From Kordiimonadaceae bacterium UBA4441 (GTDB lineage: Bacteria > Pseudomonadota > Alphaproteobacteria > Sphingomonadales > Emcibacteraceae): a stretch of 30,337 nt of DNA. The stretch spans positions 8,316 through 38,652 of the forward strand of contig DGPL01000047.1 in the NCBI GenBank assembly GCA_002390425.1, written 5' to 3'. The position numbers and the translations under genes were made by a program. Shown here piece after piece: positions 16,888 to 24,261 of the stretch (within the stretch, counting starts at the first letter, position 1; each line of letters opens with the position of its first letter). Below the pieces are notes generated by a model. It made no database searches. It was given only the letters and a program-made list of their open reading frames with translations, and had not been told where the DNA came from.

Positions 16888-17130
16888 ATGCAAAATATTT
16901 TCGTACAGATTAAATGTGAACTTGGTAAAGTTTATGAAGTCGCAGAAGCACTCGTGGATAATATTGAAGAAACAGAAGATTTATATTCTATTTCTGGTGC
17001 TTTTGATCTGATGATAAAGTTTCATTTATCAGATGAAATTGATATTGGCCGCTTCATTAATGAAAAAGTACAAACAGTTGATGGTATCAAAGATACATTC
17101 ACGATTATGACTTTTAAAGCCTTTAAATAA
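16888..17130 (+). CDS. Stand-alone Lrp/AsnC effector-binding (RAM) domain protein
   Basis: An 80-residue protein consisting only of the C-terminal RAM domain of Lrp/AsnC regulators, with no helix-turn-helix. The beta-alpha-beta-beta-alpha-beta pattern is clear: NIFVQIKCELGKVYEVAEAL, then YSISGAFDLMIKFHL, then FINEKVQTVDGIKDTFTIM. Such proteins form ring-like oligomers and bind amino acids; they may modulate full-length Lrp proteins. Its partner is not in this window. A ribosome binding site (AGGTGG, 16872-16877) precedes the ATG. Confidence 0.88.
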   Translation: MQNIFVQIKCELGKVYEVAEALVDNIEETEDLYSISGAFDLMIKFHLSDEIDIGRFINEKVQTVDGIKDTFTIMTFKAFK

Positions 17131-17149
17131 CTAAAGTGATTTGGGCTTT

Positions 17150-17163
17150 ATGACTTAGGTCAA
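17150..17163. promoter_or_regulatory. Candidate FNR/FixK-type site at the hemN promoter
   Basis: ATGACTTAGGTCAA fits TTGA-N6-TCAA at seven of eight positions and has a symmetric TGAC/GTCA core (17151-17162). A TATAAA box at 17186-17191 would place transcription start at or near the hemN ATG (17198). The palindrome centre would then be about -41.5, the class II activator position of FNR-family regulators. Oxygen-regulated hemN makes sense, but the match is short. A T-run follows, so a weak terminator for the preceding gene is an alternative. Confidence 0.4.
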
Positions 17164-17197
17164 TTTTTTTTATGATTGTTTATCCTATAAAGTCGGC

Positions 17198-18574
17198 ATG
17201 ACTCAGGAGAATACAGTACTAAAATCAGTTGATGTGACACGACCTAAGCGTTTGCCACGTTATACAAGCTATCCAACCGCGCTGGAGTTCGGCCCGATTG
17301 ATGGTAAATCCCACGATAAATGGCTTAAGTCACTACCTATTTGTGAACCGATTAGTTTATATTTTCATATACCCTATTGTGATAAGCTTTGTTGGTTTTG
17401 TGGATGTTTGACGACCATAAGTAATAAATATGGCCCTGTTGAAAAATTTCTTGAGGTTTTAAAACAAGAAGTTCGACAAACAGCTAAAAAGACGGGTCGT
17501 TTAAAAGTTAGTCATATTCATTTTGGTGGTGGTTCTCCGTCAATTTTAGATCCAGCAGATTTTAGAAGTTTGATTGATGTTTTAAGCGAGTGTTATGACA
17601 TTGACGACGTGCCGGAATTTGCGATTGAAATTGATCCTCGTACCGTTGATCGTGATAAAATATTTGCTTATGCATCGTCTGGTGTAAATCGCGTAAGCCT
17701 TGGTATCCAAGATTTTAATCTAAAAACCCAAGAAGCAATAAATCGAATTCAAACGGTAGATCTAATTGAAAAAACCATGCGAGACTTTATAGGCGCTGGT
17801 ATTGAGCGTGTCATTTTTGGTTTAATTTATGGACTTCCTTATCAATCTATCGACACAATAGCTGAAACAATTTTAACAACAATAAAATTTAAACCCAGCC
17901 GTATTGCACTTTTTGGGTATGCCCATGTCCCACATATGAAGAAACATCAAAAATTAGTTGGGGAGCATGAATTGCCCAATCAAAAAGAACGCCAAGCACA
18001 GTTCAATTGGGCAAGCAAAATGTTGACCGACAATGGATATCGCGCAATCGGATTGGATAATTTTGCATTAGACGACGATCATTTATTCACGAGTTTTGAT
18101 TAAGGTAAATTAAAACGAAACTTCCAAGGATATACTGATGATACGGCAAACTCTTTAATTGGGTTTGGCCCTTCTGCCATTAGTAACTTACCTGATGGAT
18201 ATGCGCAAAACGTACCTTCTATTCGCGATTATATTGAAAAAGTATCAAGCAATAAGTCTTCTGTCGTGCGTGGTTTAAGCATATCAAATAAAGATAAAAT
18301 GTTTCGTGATGTTATTTCTACTTTGATGTGTTATTTCGAAGTTGATCCGGTAAAAATCACGATGGAACATCACATTCATTATAATTTTAAAATAGAAATA
18401 AAAAATTTAATGAAACTTGTGGAAGCTGGATACATGAGCCGTGACGGTAATAACTTTAAGATTAATAAAAAAGTAATGCCATATCTTAGGGCGATTGCGA
18501 CCGTTTTTGATCAATATTTCGATCAAAACTCTTCAGACATCATTTCAAGATGCGTTCATGAAAGCGAAGGGTAA
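17198..18574 (+). pseudogene. hemN: Oxygen-independent coproporphyrinogen III oxidase, interrupted by one in-frame stop
   Basis: Radical SAM enzyme that decarboxylates coproporphyrinogen III to protoporphyrinogen IX without oxygen. The N-terminus has RYTSYPTA and the iron-sulfur/SAM motif C61-x3-C65-x2-C68-x-C70 (CDKLCWFCGC), then HFGGGSPS and the IGLDNFAL segment. After DDDHLFTSFD a TAA (18101-18103) interrupts the frame. The same frame continues with GKLKRNFQGYTDD, IGFGPSAIS and the complete C-terminal HemN domain to 18574. Total length including the stop is 459 codons, equal to normal HemN (about 457). The stop sits where relatives have a charged or polar residue, often Gln, so one CAA to TAA change explains it. 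No other decay is visible. It may be a recent pseudogene, a sequencing error or, less likely, readthrough. No ribosome binding site precedes the ATG. Confidence 0.88.
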
Positions 18575-18576
18575 TA

Positions 18577-19017
18577 TTATTCTTTAATATACCCCGTTAA
18601 TTTCTTTAAAATATTTGCCAGTGAAGCACGTTCTTTTTCATCGAGAATACTAAGTATATTGTTCTCATACTCAAGAATGAGCGGAACAATATTATTGTAA
18701 ACATCTTGCCCTTTAGTTGATAACATTAGCTCTGAGCGTCTTTTGTCTTCACTTGAAAATTGTCTTTCTATTAGATCATTTTTAATCATGTTGTTAATAG
18801 CGCGACTGACGGCAACTTTATTCATAGCTGTTTTTTTAGCCACATGCCCGGCTGATACGCCGCTAGACACACCAAGCACTGCCATAACTCGCCATTCTGT
18901 ATGCGCTATGCCAAATTGGTCCGTATATAATTTTGAAAGGTCATCACTTATAAGATTGGTTAAGTAAGAGAGTTTATAAGGTAGAAATTCTTCGAGTAGT
19001 AGTTCGGTTTTGTTCAT
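18577..19017 (-). CDS. MarR-family transcriptional regulator
   Basis: A 146-residue winged-helix dimeric repressor. The DNA-binding region contains TEWRVMAVLG, GHVAKKTAMNKVAVSRAINNM and LIERQFSSEDKRRSELMLSTKG, the typical MarR recognition helix and wing. Flanking helices for dimerisation are at both ends. It is divergent from the fumarylacetoacetase gene, and a near-perfect palindrome lies between them, 31 bases from its own start. Autoregulation and control of fah are therefore likely. The ligand is unknown; an aromatic acid from tyrosine catabolism is a reasonable guess. It is convergent with hemN, only two bases apart. Confidence 0.93.
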   Translation of the reverse strand: MNKTELLLEEFLPYKLSYLTNLISDDLSKLYTDQFGIAHTEWRVMAVLGVSSGVSAGHVAKKTAMNKVAVSRAINNMIKNDLIERQFSSEDKRRSELMLSTKGQDVYNNIVPLILEYENNILSILDEKERASLANILKKLTGYIKE

Positions 19018-19047
19018 TTTAATGTTTTTCTAAAATTAACTTGCAAT

Positions 19048-19065
19048 TAGTTTCATATGTAACTA
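19048..19065. promoter_or_regulatory. Likely MarR operator between marR and fah
   Basis: TAGTTTCATATGTAACTA is an 18-bp palindrome with one mismatched pair. In the marR direction it contains a possible -35 box, TTACAT, followed by a 17-base spacer and TTAATT (19034-19039). A second copy matching at 14 of 18 positions lies before the deiodinase-like gene at 25021-25038. Confidence 0.75.
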
Positions 19066-19124
19066 TTGTAGTGCTAACAACAATATTCGTCAATAGTATA
19101 TAAATTGATAGAAAGCGCAACATT

Positions 19125-20105
19125 ATGAAACTGGCATCATTAAAGCACGGTAGAGACGGCAAGTTGGTCGTCGTATCCAAAGATCTCTCTAAGTATGTTT
19201 TAGCTACTAACGTAGCCGCTACAATGCAACAAGCGCTTGATAATTGGAGTGACTGTGAAGCAGGACTTAAATCACTTTATGATGATCTAGATAGCGGAAA
19301 ATTAACAGGACACGATTTTAACCCTTGTGAATGTGATGCGCCGTTACCGCGCTCTTATCACTGGGTTGATGGCAGTGCTTATGTTACTCATGTTGAATTG
19401 GTCCGTAAAGCACGCGGCGCAGAACTACCACCGAGTTTTTGGGAAGACCCGCTTGTTTATATGGGGGCGTCGGATGCTTTTATCGGCCCTTGTGATGATA
19501 TTGAAGCGGGATCAGAAGAATGGGGAATTGATCTTGAGGCAGAAGTTGCAGTGATTACGGATGATGTGCCCGCCGGCACGACTGCTGAAGACGCAAAGAA
19601 ACATATCAAGCTAATCTCGATCTTAAATGATGTCTCACTCCGTAATTTAATTCCAGCGGAACTTGGTAAACAATTTGGTTTTTATCAATCGAAGCCTTGG
19701 ACGGCATTTGCACCCGTTTTCGTAACACCTGATGAATTGGGTGATGCATGGGACGGTACAAAAGTTCATTTGCCACTACATGCAATATTAAACGGTGAAA
19801 AAATTGGCTCACCAAATGCAGGCATTGATATGACTTTTGATTTTACTGAGCTTGTTGAGCATTGTGCAAAGACGAGATCACTCGTCGCTGGAACGGTCAT
19901 TGGCTCAGGAACTGTTTCAAATAAAGGTTCAAATGATGGCTCCTGTTGTCTTGCTGAAATAAGATGCTTAGAAACAATTGCCAATGGAAAACCAACAACC
20001 CCTTTCATGAGCTTCGGCGATAGAGTCGAAATTGACATGTTTGACAAAGATGGCAATACAATATTTGGCAGAATTGATCAAAAAGTTGTTAAATTTAAAG
20101 AGTAG
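19125..20105 (+). CDS. fahA: Fumarylacetoacetase-family hydrolase
   Basis: Probably cleaves fumarylacetoacetate to fumarate and acetoacetate, the last step of tyrosine/homogentisate catabolism. It has 326 residues, with an N-terminal domain (about 1-75) and the C-terminal FAH fold. By remembered comparison with mouse FAH, the active-site residues are all present: D82 and H89 (the D-x6-H pair in WVDGSAYVTHVE), E138 and E140 (DLEAEVAVI), and D169 (ILNDVSLRNL). Related hydrolases act on other acylpyruvates, so the substrate is likely but not certain. The upstream homogentisate genes (hmgA, maiA) are not in this window. It is divergent from marR and converges on the LysR gene with a 16-base gap. 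Confidence 0.85.
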   Translation: MKLASLKHGRDGKLVVVSKDLSKYVLATNVAATMQQALDNWSDCEAGLKSLYDDLDSGKLTGHDFNPCECDAPLPRSYHWVDGSAYVTHVELVRKARGAELPPSFWEDPLVYMGASDAFIGPCDDIEAGSEEWGIDLEAEVAVITDDVPAGTTAEDAKKHIKLISILNDVSLRNLIPAELGKQFGFYQSKPWTAFAPVFVTPDELGDAWDGTKVHLPLHAILNGEKIGSPNAGIDMTFDFTELVEHCAKTRSLVAGTVIGSGTVSNKGSNDGSCCLAEIRCLETIANGKPTTPFMSFGDRVEIDMFDKDGNTIFGRIDQKVVKFKE

Positions 20106-20121
20106 CTGAACTATACCTAAT

Positions 20122-21039
20122 TTAAGCAATAATGTCGGCAAATCTCTCTTTCAATTCTTGATTAATGATTTGAGCAATTAAGTGATAATCTTTAATGCGT
20201 GGACTTGTTCGACGCCAAGCAAGTCCGACTGACCTTTTGAAACTTTTCTTAAAAAACGGTAGAACCTTTATTTCTTTACTGTCCTTAATTTCTGAAGCAG
20301 CATAAATGCCAGGAAAGAAACTTAAACCCATATTCATCGCAACCATATGCCTAACGGCATCCAGGCTAGTGCCTTCATATTCGCTCAATATTTGACAGTC
20401 ATATTGACTTGCGATGACTTGCGCTTGTTCAAAAAGTTGATGGCCAAGCCCTAGAGTTATGACCTTTTGGCCTTTCAGATGGTGCCCTTCTATTTTAGTT
20501 AGCTTAGATAATTTATTTTCAGAAGACATACCGACTAATAACGGTTCATCAAACAAAGTCATATAAGAGAGTTCCGCCATAATGGTCGGCGTTGCTGTGA
20601 ATAATAAATCATATTTCCCTTGATCAAGACCAATTTCAAGTTCACGCGGTGGCGCTTCAATTATATGAAGCCGGAGGTCAGGATATTCTTTATGAATGAG
20701 CGGAATAATATATGGTAAAATATAAGGCCCAAGGGAAGGGGGAACACCAAGATGAATAACACCGCCTAATGACTTTCCAGCAATAGTAGCGGCGTCACAA
20801 AAATAATCCACATCTTGTAAGATAATACGAGCTTTTTCTGTTAATTTTTCACCAATTGGCGTTAAACGAACCATTTTATTTGTTCGTTCGAATAGCTCTA
20901 CACCAAGTTTTTCTTCCAATTCTTTAATTTGTCCACTGAGAGTAGGCTGCGTCACATTCATATCTTGTGCGCACTGGCGAAAATTTAATTTTTCAGATAA
21001 CCCAACTAAATATTCTAACTGGCGTAAAGTTAGCCGCAT
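20122..21039 (-). CDS. LysR-family regulator, OxyR-like but without the redox cysteines
   Basis: A 305-residue LysR regulator. The N-terminal winged helix (1-65) contains MRLTLRQLEYLVGLSEKLNF and VTQPTLSGQIKELEEKLGV, close to OxyR. The periplasmic-binding-like effector domain follows. The segment GHQLFEQAQVIAS aligns with GHCLRDQAMGFC of E. coli OxyR. The peroxidatic Cys199 is Gln and Cys208 is Ala here, so the classical disulfide switch cannot form. Two other cysteines (in DYFCDAA and QYDCQI) are elsewhere. The family is certain; calling it a peroxide sensor would be wrong without evidence. It is divergent from the small DUF465 gene and has an OxyR-type half-site upstream. Confidence 0.92.
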   Translation of the reverse strand: MRLTLRQLEYLVGLSEKLNFRQCAQDMNVTQPTLSGQIKELEEKLGVELFERTNKMVRLTPIGEKLTEKARIILQDVDYFCDAATIAGKSLGGVIHLGVPPSLGPYILPYIIPLIHKEYPDLRLHIIEAPPRELEIGLDQGKYDLLFTATPTIMAELSYMTLFDEPLLVGMSSENKLSKLTKIEGHHLKGQKVITLGLGHQLFEQAQVIASQYDCQILSEYEGTSLDAVRHMVAMNMGLSFFPGIYAASEIKDSKEIKVLPFFKKSFKRSVGLAWRRTSPRIKDYHLIAQIINQELKERFADIIA

Positions 21040-21053
21040 ATAAATATCCTATA

Positions 21054-21068
21054 ATAGATTTAAACTAT
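21054..21068. promoter_or_regulatory. OxyR-type half-site upstream of the LysR gene
   Basis: ATAGATTTAAACTAT matches the OxyR half-site consensus ATAGnTnnnAnCTAT at every fixed position. It is 14 bases before the LysR start codon on the opposite strand. A second half-site at the expected spacing is poor (TATA, then CAAT). It is likely the autoregulatory site of this LysR protein. Confidence 0.6.
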
Positions 21069-21152
21069 CATTATTTATAATATTAGCAATTATATTTATC
21101 AATCTTTATTTGTTATAAAAGTTTTAGAAATTAAATGAAGACAGGAGATTAA

Positions 21153-21329
21153 ATGATGAAAAAGTTAATAGCACTGAAAGCCAAACATAGAAGTTTAGAA
21201 TTGGCCTTAAGAAGCTTAGTCAGCAGACCTCATGTTAATGACTATGAAATTCAAGAATTGAAAAAACAAAAATTACAAATAAAAGAAGCAATTCATAGAA
21301 CGAATAAGGAAGCACAAACCGCTTATTAA
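21153..21329 (+). CDS. Small DUF465 (YdcH-family) protein
   Basis: A 58-residue protein with SD CAGGAG (21142-21147) five bases before the ATG at 21153 (a second ATG follows at once). The sequence LKAKHRSLELALRSL, then RPHVNDYEIQELKKQKLQIKEAI, is the DUF465/YdcH pattern: a short helical hairpin with the family's conserved LKKQKL segment. The function of the family is unknown. It is divergent from the LysR gene and followed by a strong terminator. Confidence 0.85.
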   Translation: MMKKLIALKAKHRSLELALRSLVSRPHVNDYEIQELKKQKLQIKEAIHRTNKEAQTAY

Positions 21330-21401
21330 AGCATTCATGCGTTATGATTTCATAAGAGATTAGTTAAGTAAGCGTAATCTTAGATTTTGAGATCATAGCT
21401 T

Positions 21402-21433
21402 AACCCGGAACTAGAAGTAGTTCCGGGTTTTAT
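21402..21433. terminator. Rho-independent terminator between ydcH-like gene and M14 peptidase gene
   Basis: A perfect 12-bp stem, AACCCGGAACTA (21402-21413) with TAGTTCCGGGTT (21418-21429), closes a GAAG loop and is followed by TTTATATTT. It serves the rightward small gene. It may also serve the leftward peptidase gene, which ends at 21436. Confidence 0.88.
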
Positions 21434-21435
21434 AT

Positions 21436-22560
21436 TTATAGGCGTTCCAGAATAGCGGAAAGCGCATCAAGGGTGCTATAGCCCAATTTTATACTACGTT
21501 CTGGGGACCAGCCAGTTTCTGGATTTGGGCTATCAACAGTATCTTTAAATGGCATTTCAAGTGTCATGGCGACGGCATCAAAACGGTGGGCAATCTGGTT
21601 TGTACTCATGCCTAAATTTCCTGTGCCGGGGGCACTTTTGCTATATCCTTTTCCATTCTGAAAATCCGGATTTGCTCGCTCTAGTTCGCGTCCAAACATG
21701 TAGGCTGTATCAAGGTTATATTGATTTAAATCGGGAACCCCTTCAAAGCACGCAATGAAATTATAAGGAAGCGCTTCATCGCCATGACAATCAAGTGAGA
21801 AATCAAGACCCTTTTCATCCATTTTATTTCTCAGATGAAAAATCTCGGGGCTAATTTCGGGATCGGGATCATCCCAATCTCTATTAAGGTTTTGCCCTTT
21901 TGCATTGCAGCGTAAATGGCCACGAATGCTGCCATCGGGATTAACATTAGGCATTATATAAAAAACACAATTATTCAGTAGTTCACGACTTAAGGCGTCA
22001 TCATCATCAAGTAGACGATTTAAAATTCCTTCGACCATCCATTCAGCCATGCTCTCTCCCGGATGCTGTCTTGCAATAATCCAGATTTTTTTCTTTCCTT
22101 CGCGTTCCTCGCCAATGGTCAAGAGATCAAGATCACGTCCATCACAGCTTTCGCCGATCACATCAAGTTTTACACGCTCATGCATGGCCGCTGTTGAAAC
22201 CAGTTCCTGGTGTCGATCATAACTATAAGGGGCAAAATAAGCATAATAAACGCTATCGGTTTCCGGAACGTGTTGGATGGTCAGCGTACTATTCTTATAA
22301 ACTGTACTGACCCGAAACCAAGTTTCATGGTCATATGATGCCACGACCTGATAATTCTCCCAACCACCGGGATAGGCGGCACCATCCGCTCCTTCAATAT
22401 TTAAAGCACAAAGTTGGCCTTTCGCGCCTGTTAGTCGGAAATGGAACCACTGATAAAAATCTGAATTATTATCTTTGTTTATAGAAAGTCGAATATTTCC
22501 CGGGCTGCTGGCATCAAGGATATTGATATTACCGCTGTCAAAATTACTGCTGATTTTCAT
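21436..22560 (-). CDS. M14-family zinc carboxypeptidase (cytosolic carboxypeptidase-like)
   Basis: Zinc metallocarboxypeptidase with an N-terminal beta-sandwich domain (about 1-115) typical of the cytosolic carboxypeptidase branch, and no signal peptide. Zinc ligands are H166 and E169 in RQHPGESMAEW and H259 in LDCHGDE. The substrate-carboxylate arginine is R227 in NLNRDW, and the catalytic glutamate is E335 in TLEMPFKD. I use the ATG at 22560 rather than 22566 because GAGAG then lies about six bases upstream and the protein starts MKISSNF. It has 374 residues. It is divergent from the POT transporter, so the pair may import and trim peptides; that is inference. Confidence 0.92.
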   Translation of the reverse strand: MKISSNFDSGNINILDASSPGNIRLSINKDNNSDFYQWFHFRLTGAKGQLCALNIEGADGAAYPGGWENYQVVASYDHETWFRVSTVYKNSTLTIQHVPETDSVYYAYFAPYSYDRHQELVSTAAMHERVKLDVIGESCDGRDLDLLTIGEEREGKKKIWIIARQHPGESMAEWMVEGILNRLLDDDDALSRELLNNCVFYIMPNVNPDGSIRGHLRCNAKGQNLNRDWDDPDPEISPEIFHLRNKMDEKGLDFSLDCHGDEALPYNFIACFEGVPDLNQYNLDTAYMFGRELERANPDFQNGKGYSKSAPGTGNLGMSTNQIAHRFDAVAMTLEMPFKDTVDSPNPETGWSPERSIKLGYSTLDALSAILERL

Positions 22561-22676
22561 GATCATCTCTCAAAGTTATTCTATGAATTATTTATAGTCT
22601 CATTCAATTAAAACGTAAACGTGACTTTTTTAAATTCTTCTCGTAAAGTGGCATAAAATAATATTACGGAGATTAT

Positions 22677-24224
22677 ATGTCAGAATATAGTGATGAAATG
22701 TATGCGGGGTCACAAAAACGAAATTTCATGGGACACCCAATAGGGCTTTCAGTTCTCTTCTTCACAGAAATGTGGGAACGCTTCTCATATTATGGAATGC
22801 GTACAATCCTTATTCTTTATCTTACGAAATACCATCTCTTTGGTGTTGATGAAGCCAGTATGATTTACGGTGCCTATGCAGGTATGGTTTATATGATGCC
22901 AATTATTGGTGGATATTTGGCGGACCGTTATCTTGGCAGCAGGAAAGCGGTAACTTACGGTGCCATTCTGTTGGTGGCAGGACATGGTTTGATGGCCTTC
23001 CATGGCCCCGCAGCGTATATGAGCGGGGATATCGTTATAAGGGACGAATTCTACATCAATATATTCTTTCTGGCCCTCGCACTTATCATTGGTGGTGTCG
23101 GCTTCTTGAAAGCAAATATTTCATCTGTCGTTGGTGCGCTTTATGGCCCAAATGACCCGCGTCGTGATGGTGGATTCTCAATTTTTTATATGGGAATTAA
23201 TCTAGGATCATTCGCCTCCATGATTATTGTTGGGTATGTTGGTGAAGTTCATGGCTGGAATTATGGTTTTTCACTAGCCGGCATTGGTATGTTGTTTGGT
23301 TTACTCGTTTTCTTGTGGGGACAAAAGTATCTTGGTGGCCGTGCAGAACCACCTAAACCTGAAGTTCTAAAAGAGAAATCACCAATTGGTTTAAACAAGG
23401 AAAATACTATTTACCTATTTGGTCTTGGCATGGTCGCCCTTAGTTTCGTCATGATGCAATATGATGAAATGGTTATACAGTTGGTGGGTATATCTGGAAC
23501 ATTTATGATTGGACTTGTGCTTTTTTATGGATTTACAAAGTGTGATAAGGTGGATCGGGATCGTCTCTTTGTTGCACTCTTTTTGATCGCAGTACAGTCC
23601 GTTTTTTGGGCACTGTTTGAACAACAAGCTGCCAGCTTGACATTGCTGGCGGATCAACAATTTGATCTGAATTTCTTAGGATTGAATATTCTGGCGTCGC
23701 AAGTACAAACCATGAATGCGATGTTTATTATTATGTTTGCTCCTGTAATGGCGTGGGCTTGGCTTGCGCTTGCGAAAAAGAAATGGGAGCCATCTACGCC
23801 GGCGAAATTTGGTTATTCACTTTTGATAATCGGTGCAGGTTATATCGTGTTTGCTTGGGGTATGGGACTTGATGATAGCACCTCCAAGAGCTTCCTTTGG
23901 TTAATCTTCATTTATTTTATGCTGACACTCGCTGAACTTTTCTTAAGTCCGGTTGGGCTCTCGATGGTTACGAAATTAAGTGTACCGAAGATCGTGGGAA
24001 TGATGATGGGAACGTGGTTTTTGTTTACGGCGCTTGGTAATAACGTAGCCGGTTGGATAAGCTCTCTAATGGGTAGTCAGGAACATGGTGCAGCAAGTGG
24101 TACACTTGATATGACTGCGACAATGGATCTTTATACGATGATCGGTCTCGGCAGTGGAGTGATTGGGATCATAATTTTATTGCTGACGCCTCTCTTAAAA
24201 AAAGGAATGCACGGCGTTCATTAA
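22677..24224 (+). CDS. Proton-dependent oligopeptide transporter (POT/PTR2 family)
   Basis: Inner-membrane MFS transporter that imports di- and tripeptides with protons. It has 515 residues and about 14 hydrophobic segments. TM1 carries the family motif EMWERFSYYGMRTILILYL, including the proton-coupling ExxER-like sequence. The second signature, FYMGINLGSFAS, follows in the first half, and the C-terminal half has ELFLSPVGLSMVTKLSV. It has ACGGAG upstream of its ATG and is divergent from the M14 peptidase gene. A strong terminator follows. Confidence 0.96.
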   Translation: MSEYSDEMYAGSQKRNFMGHPIGLSVLFFTEMWERFSYYGMRTILILYLTKYHLFGVDEASMIYGAYAGMVYMMPIIGGYLADRYLGSRKAVTYGAILLVAGHGLMAFHGPAAYMSGDIVIRDEFYINIFFLALALIIGGVGFLKANISSVVGALYGPNDPRRDGGFSIFYMGINLGSFASMIIVGYVGEVHGWNYGFSLAGIGMLFGLLVFLWGQKYLGGRAEPPKPEVLKEKSPIGLNKENTIYLFGLGMVALSFVMMQYDEMVIQLVGISGTFMIGLVLFYGFTKCDKVDRDRLFVALFLIAVQSVFWALFEQQAASLTLLADQQFDLNFLGLNILASQVQTMNAMFIIMFAPVMAWAWLALAKKKWEPSTPAKFGYSLLIIGAGYIVFAWGMGLDDSTSKSFLWLIFIYFMLTLAELFLSPVGLSMVTKLSVPKIVGMMMGTWFLFTALGNNVAGWISSLMGSQEHGAASGTLDMTATMDLYTMIGLGSGVIGIIILLLTPLLKKGMHGVH

Positions 24225-24229
24225 TGACG

Positions 24230-24256
24230 AAAGGCCGGAAAGTTTCGGCCTTTTTT
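24230..24256 (+). terminator. Rho-independent terminator after the peptide transporter
   Basis: AAAGGCCG (24230-24237) pairs with CGGCCTTT (24246-24253) across an 8-base loop and is followed by a T-run. Because A residues precede the left arm, it may also stop the leftward transcript from 24978. Confidence 0.88.
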
Positions 24257-24261
24257 GTTCC

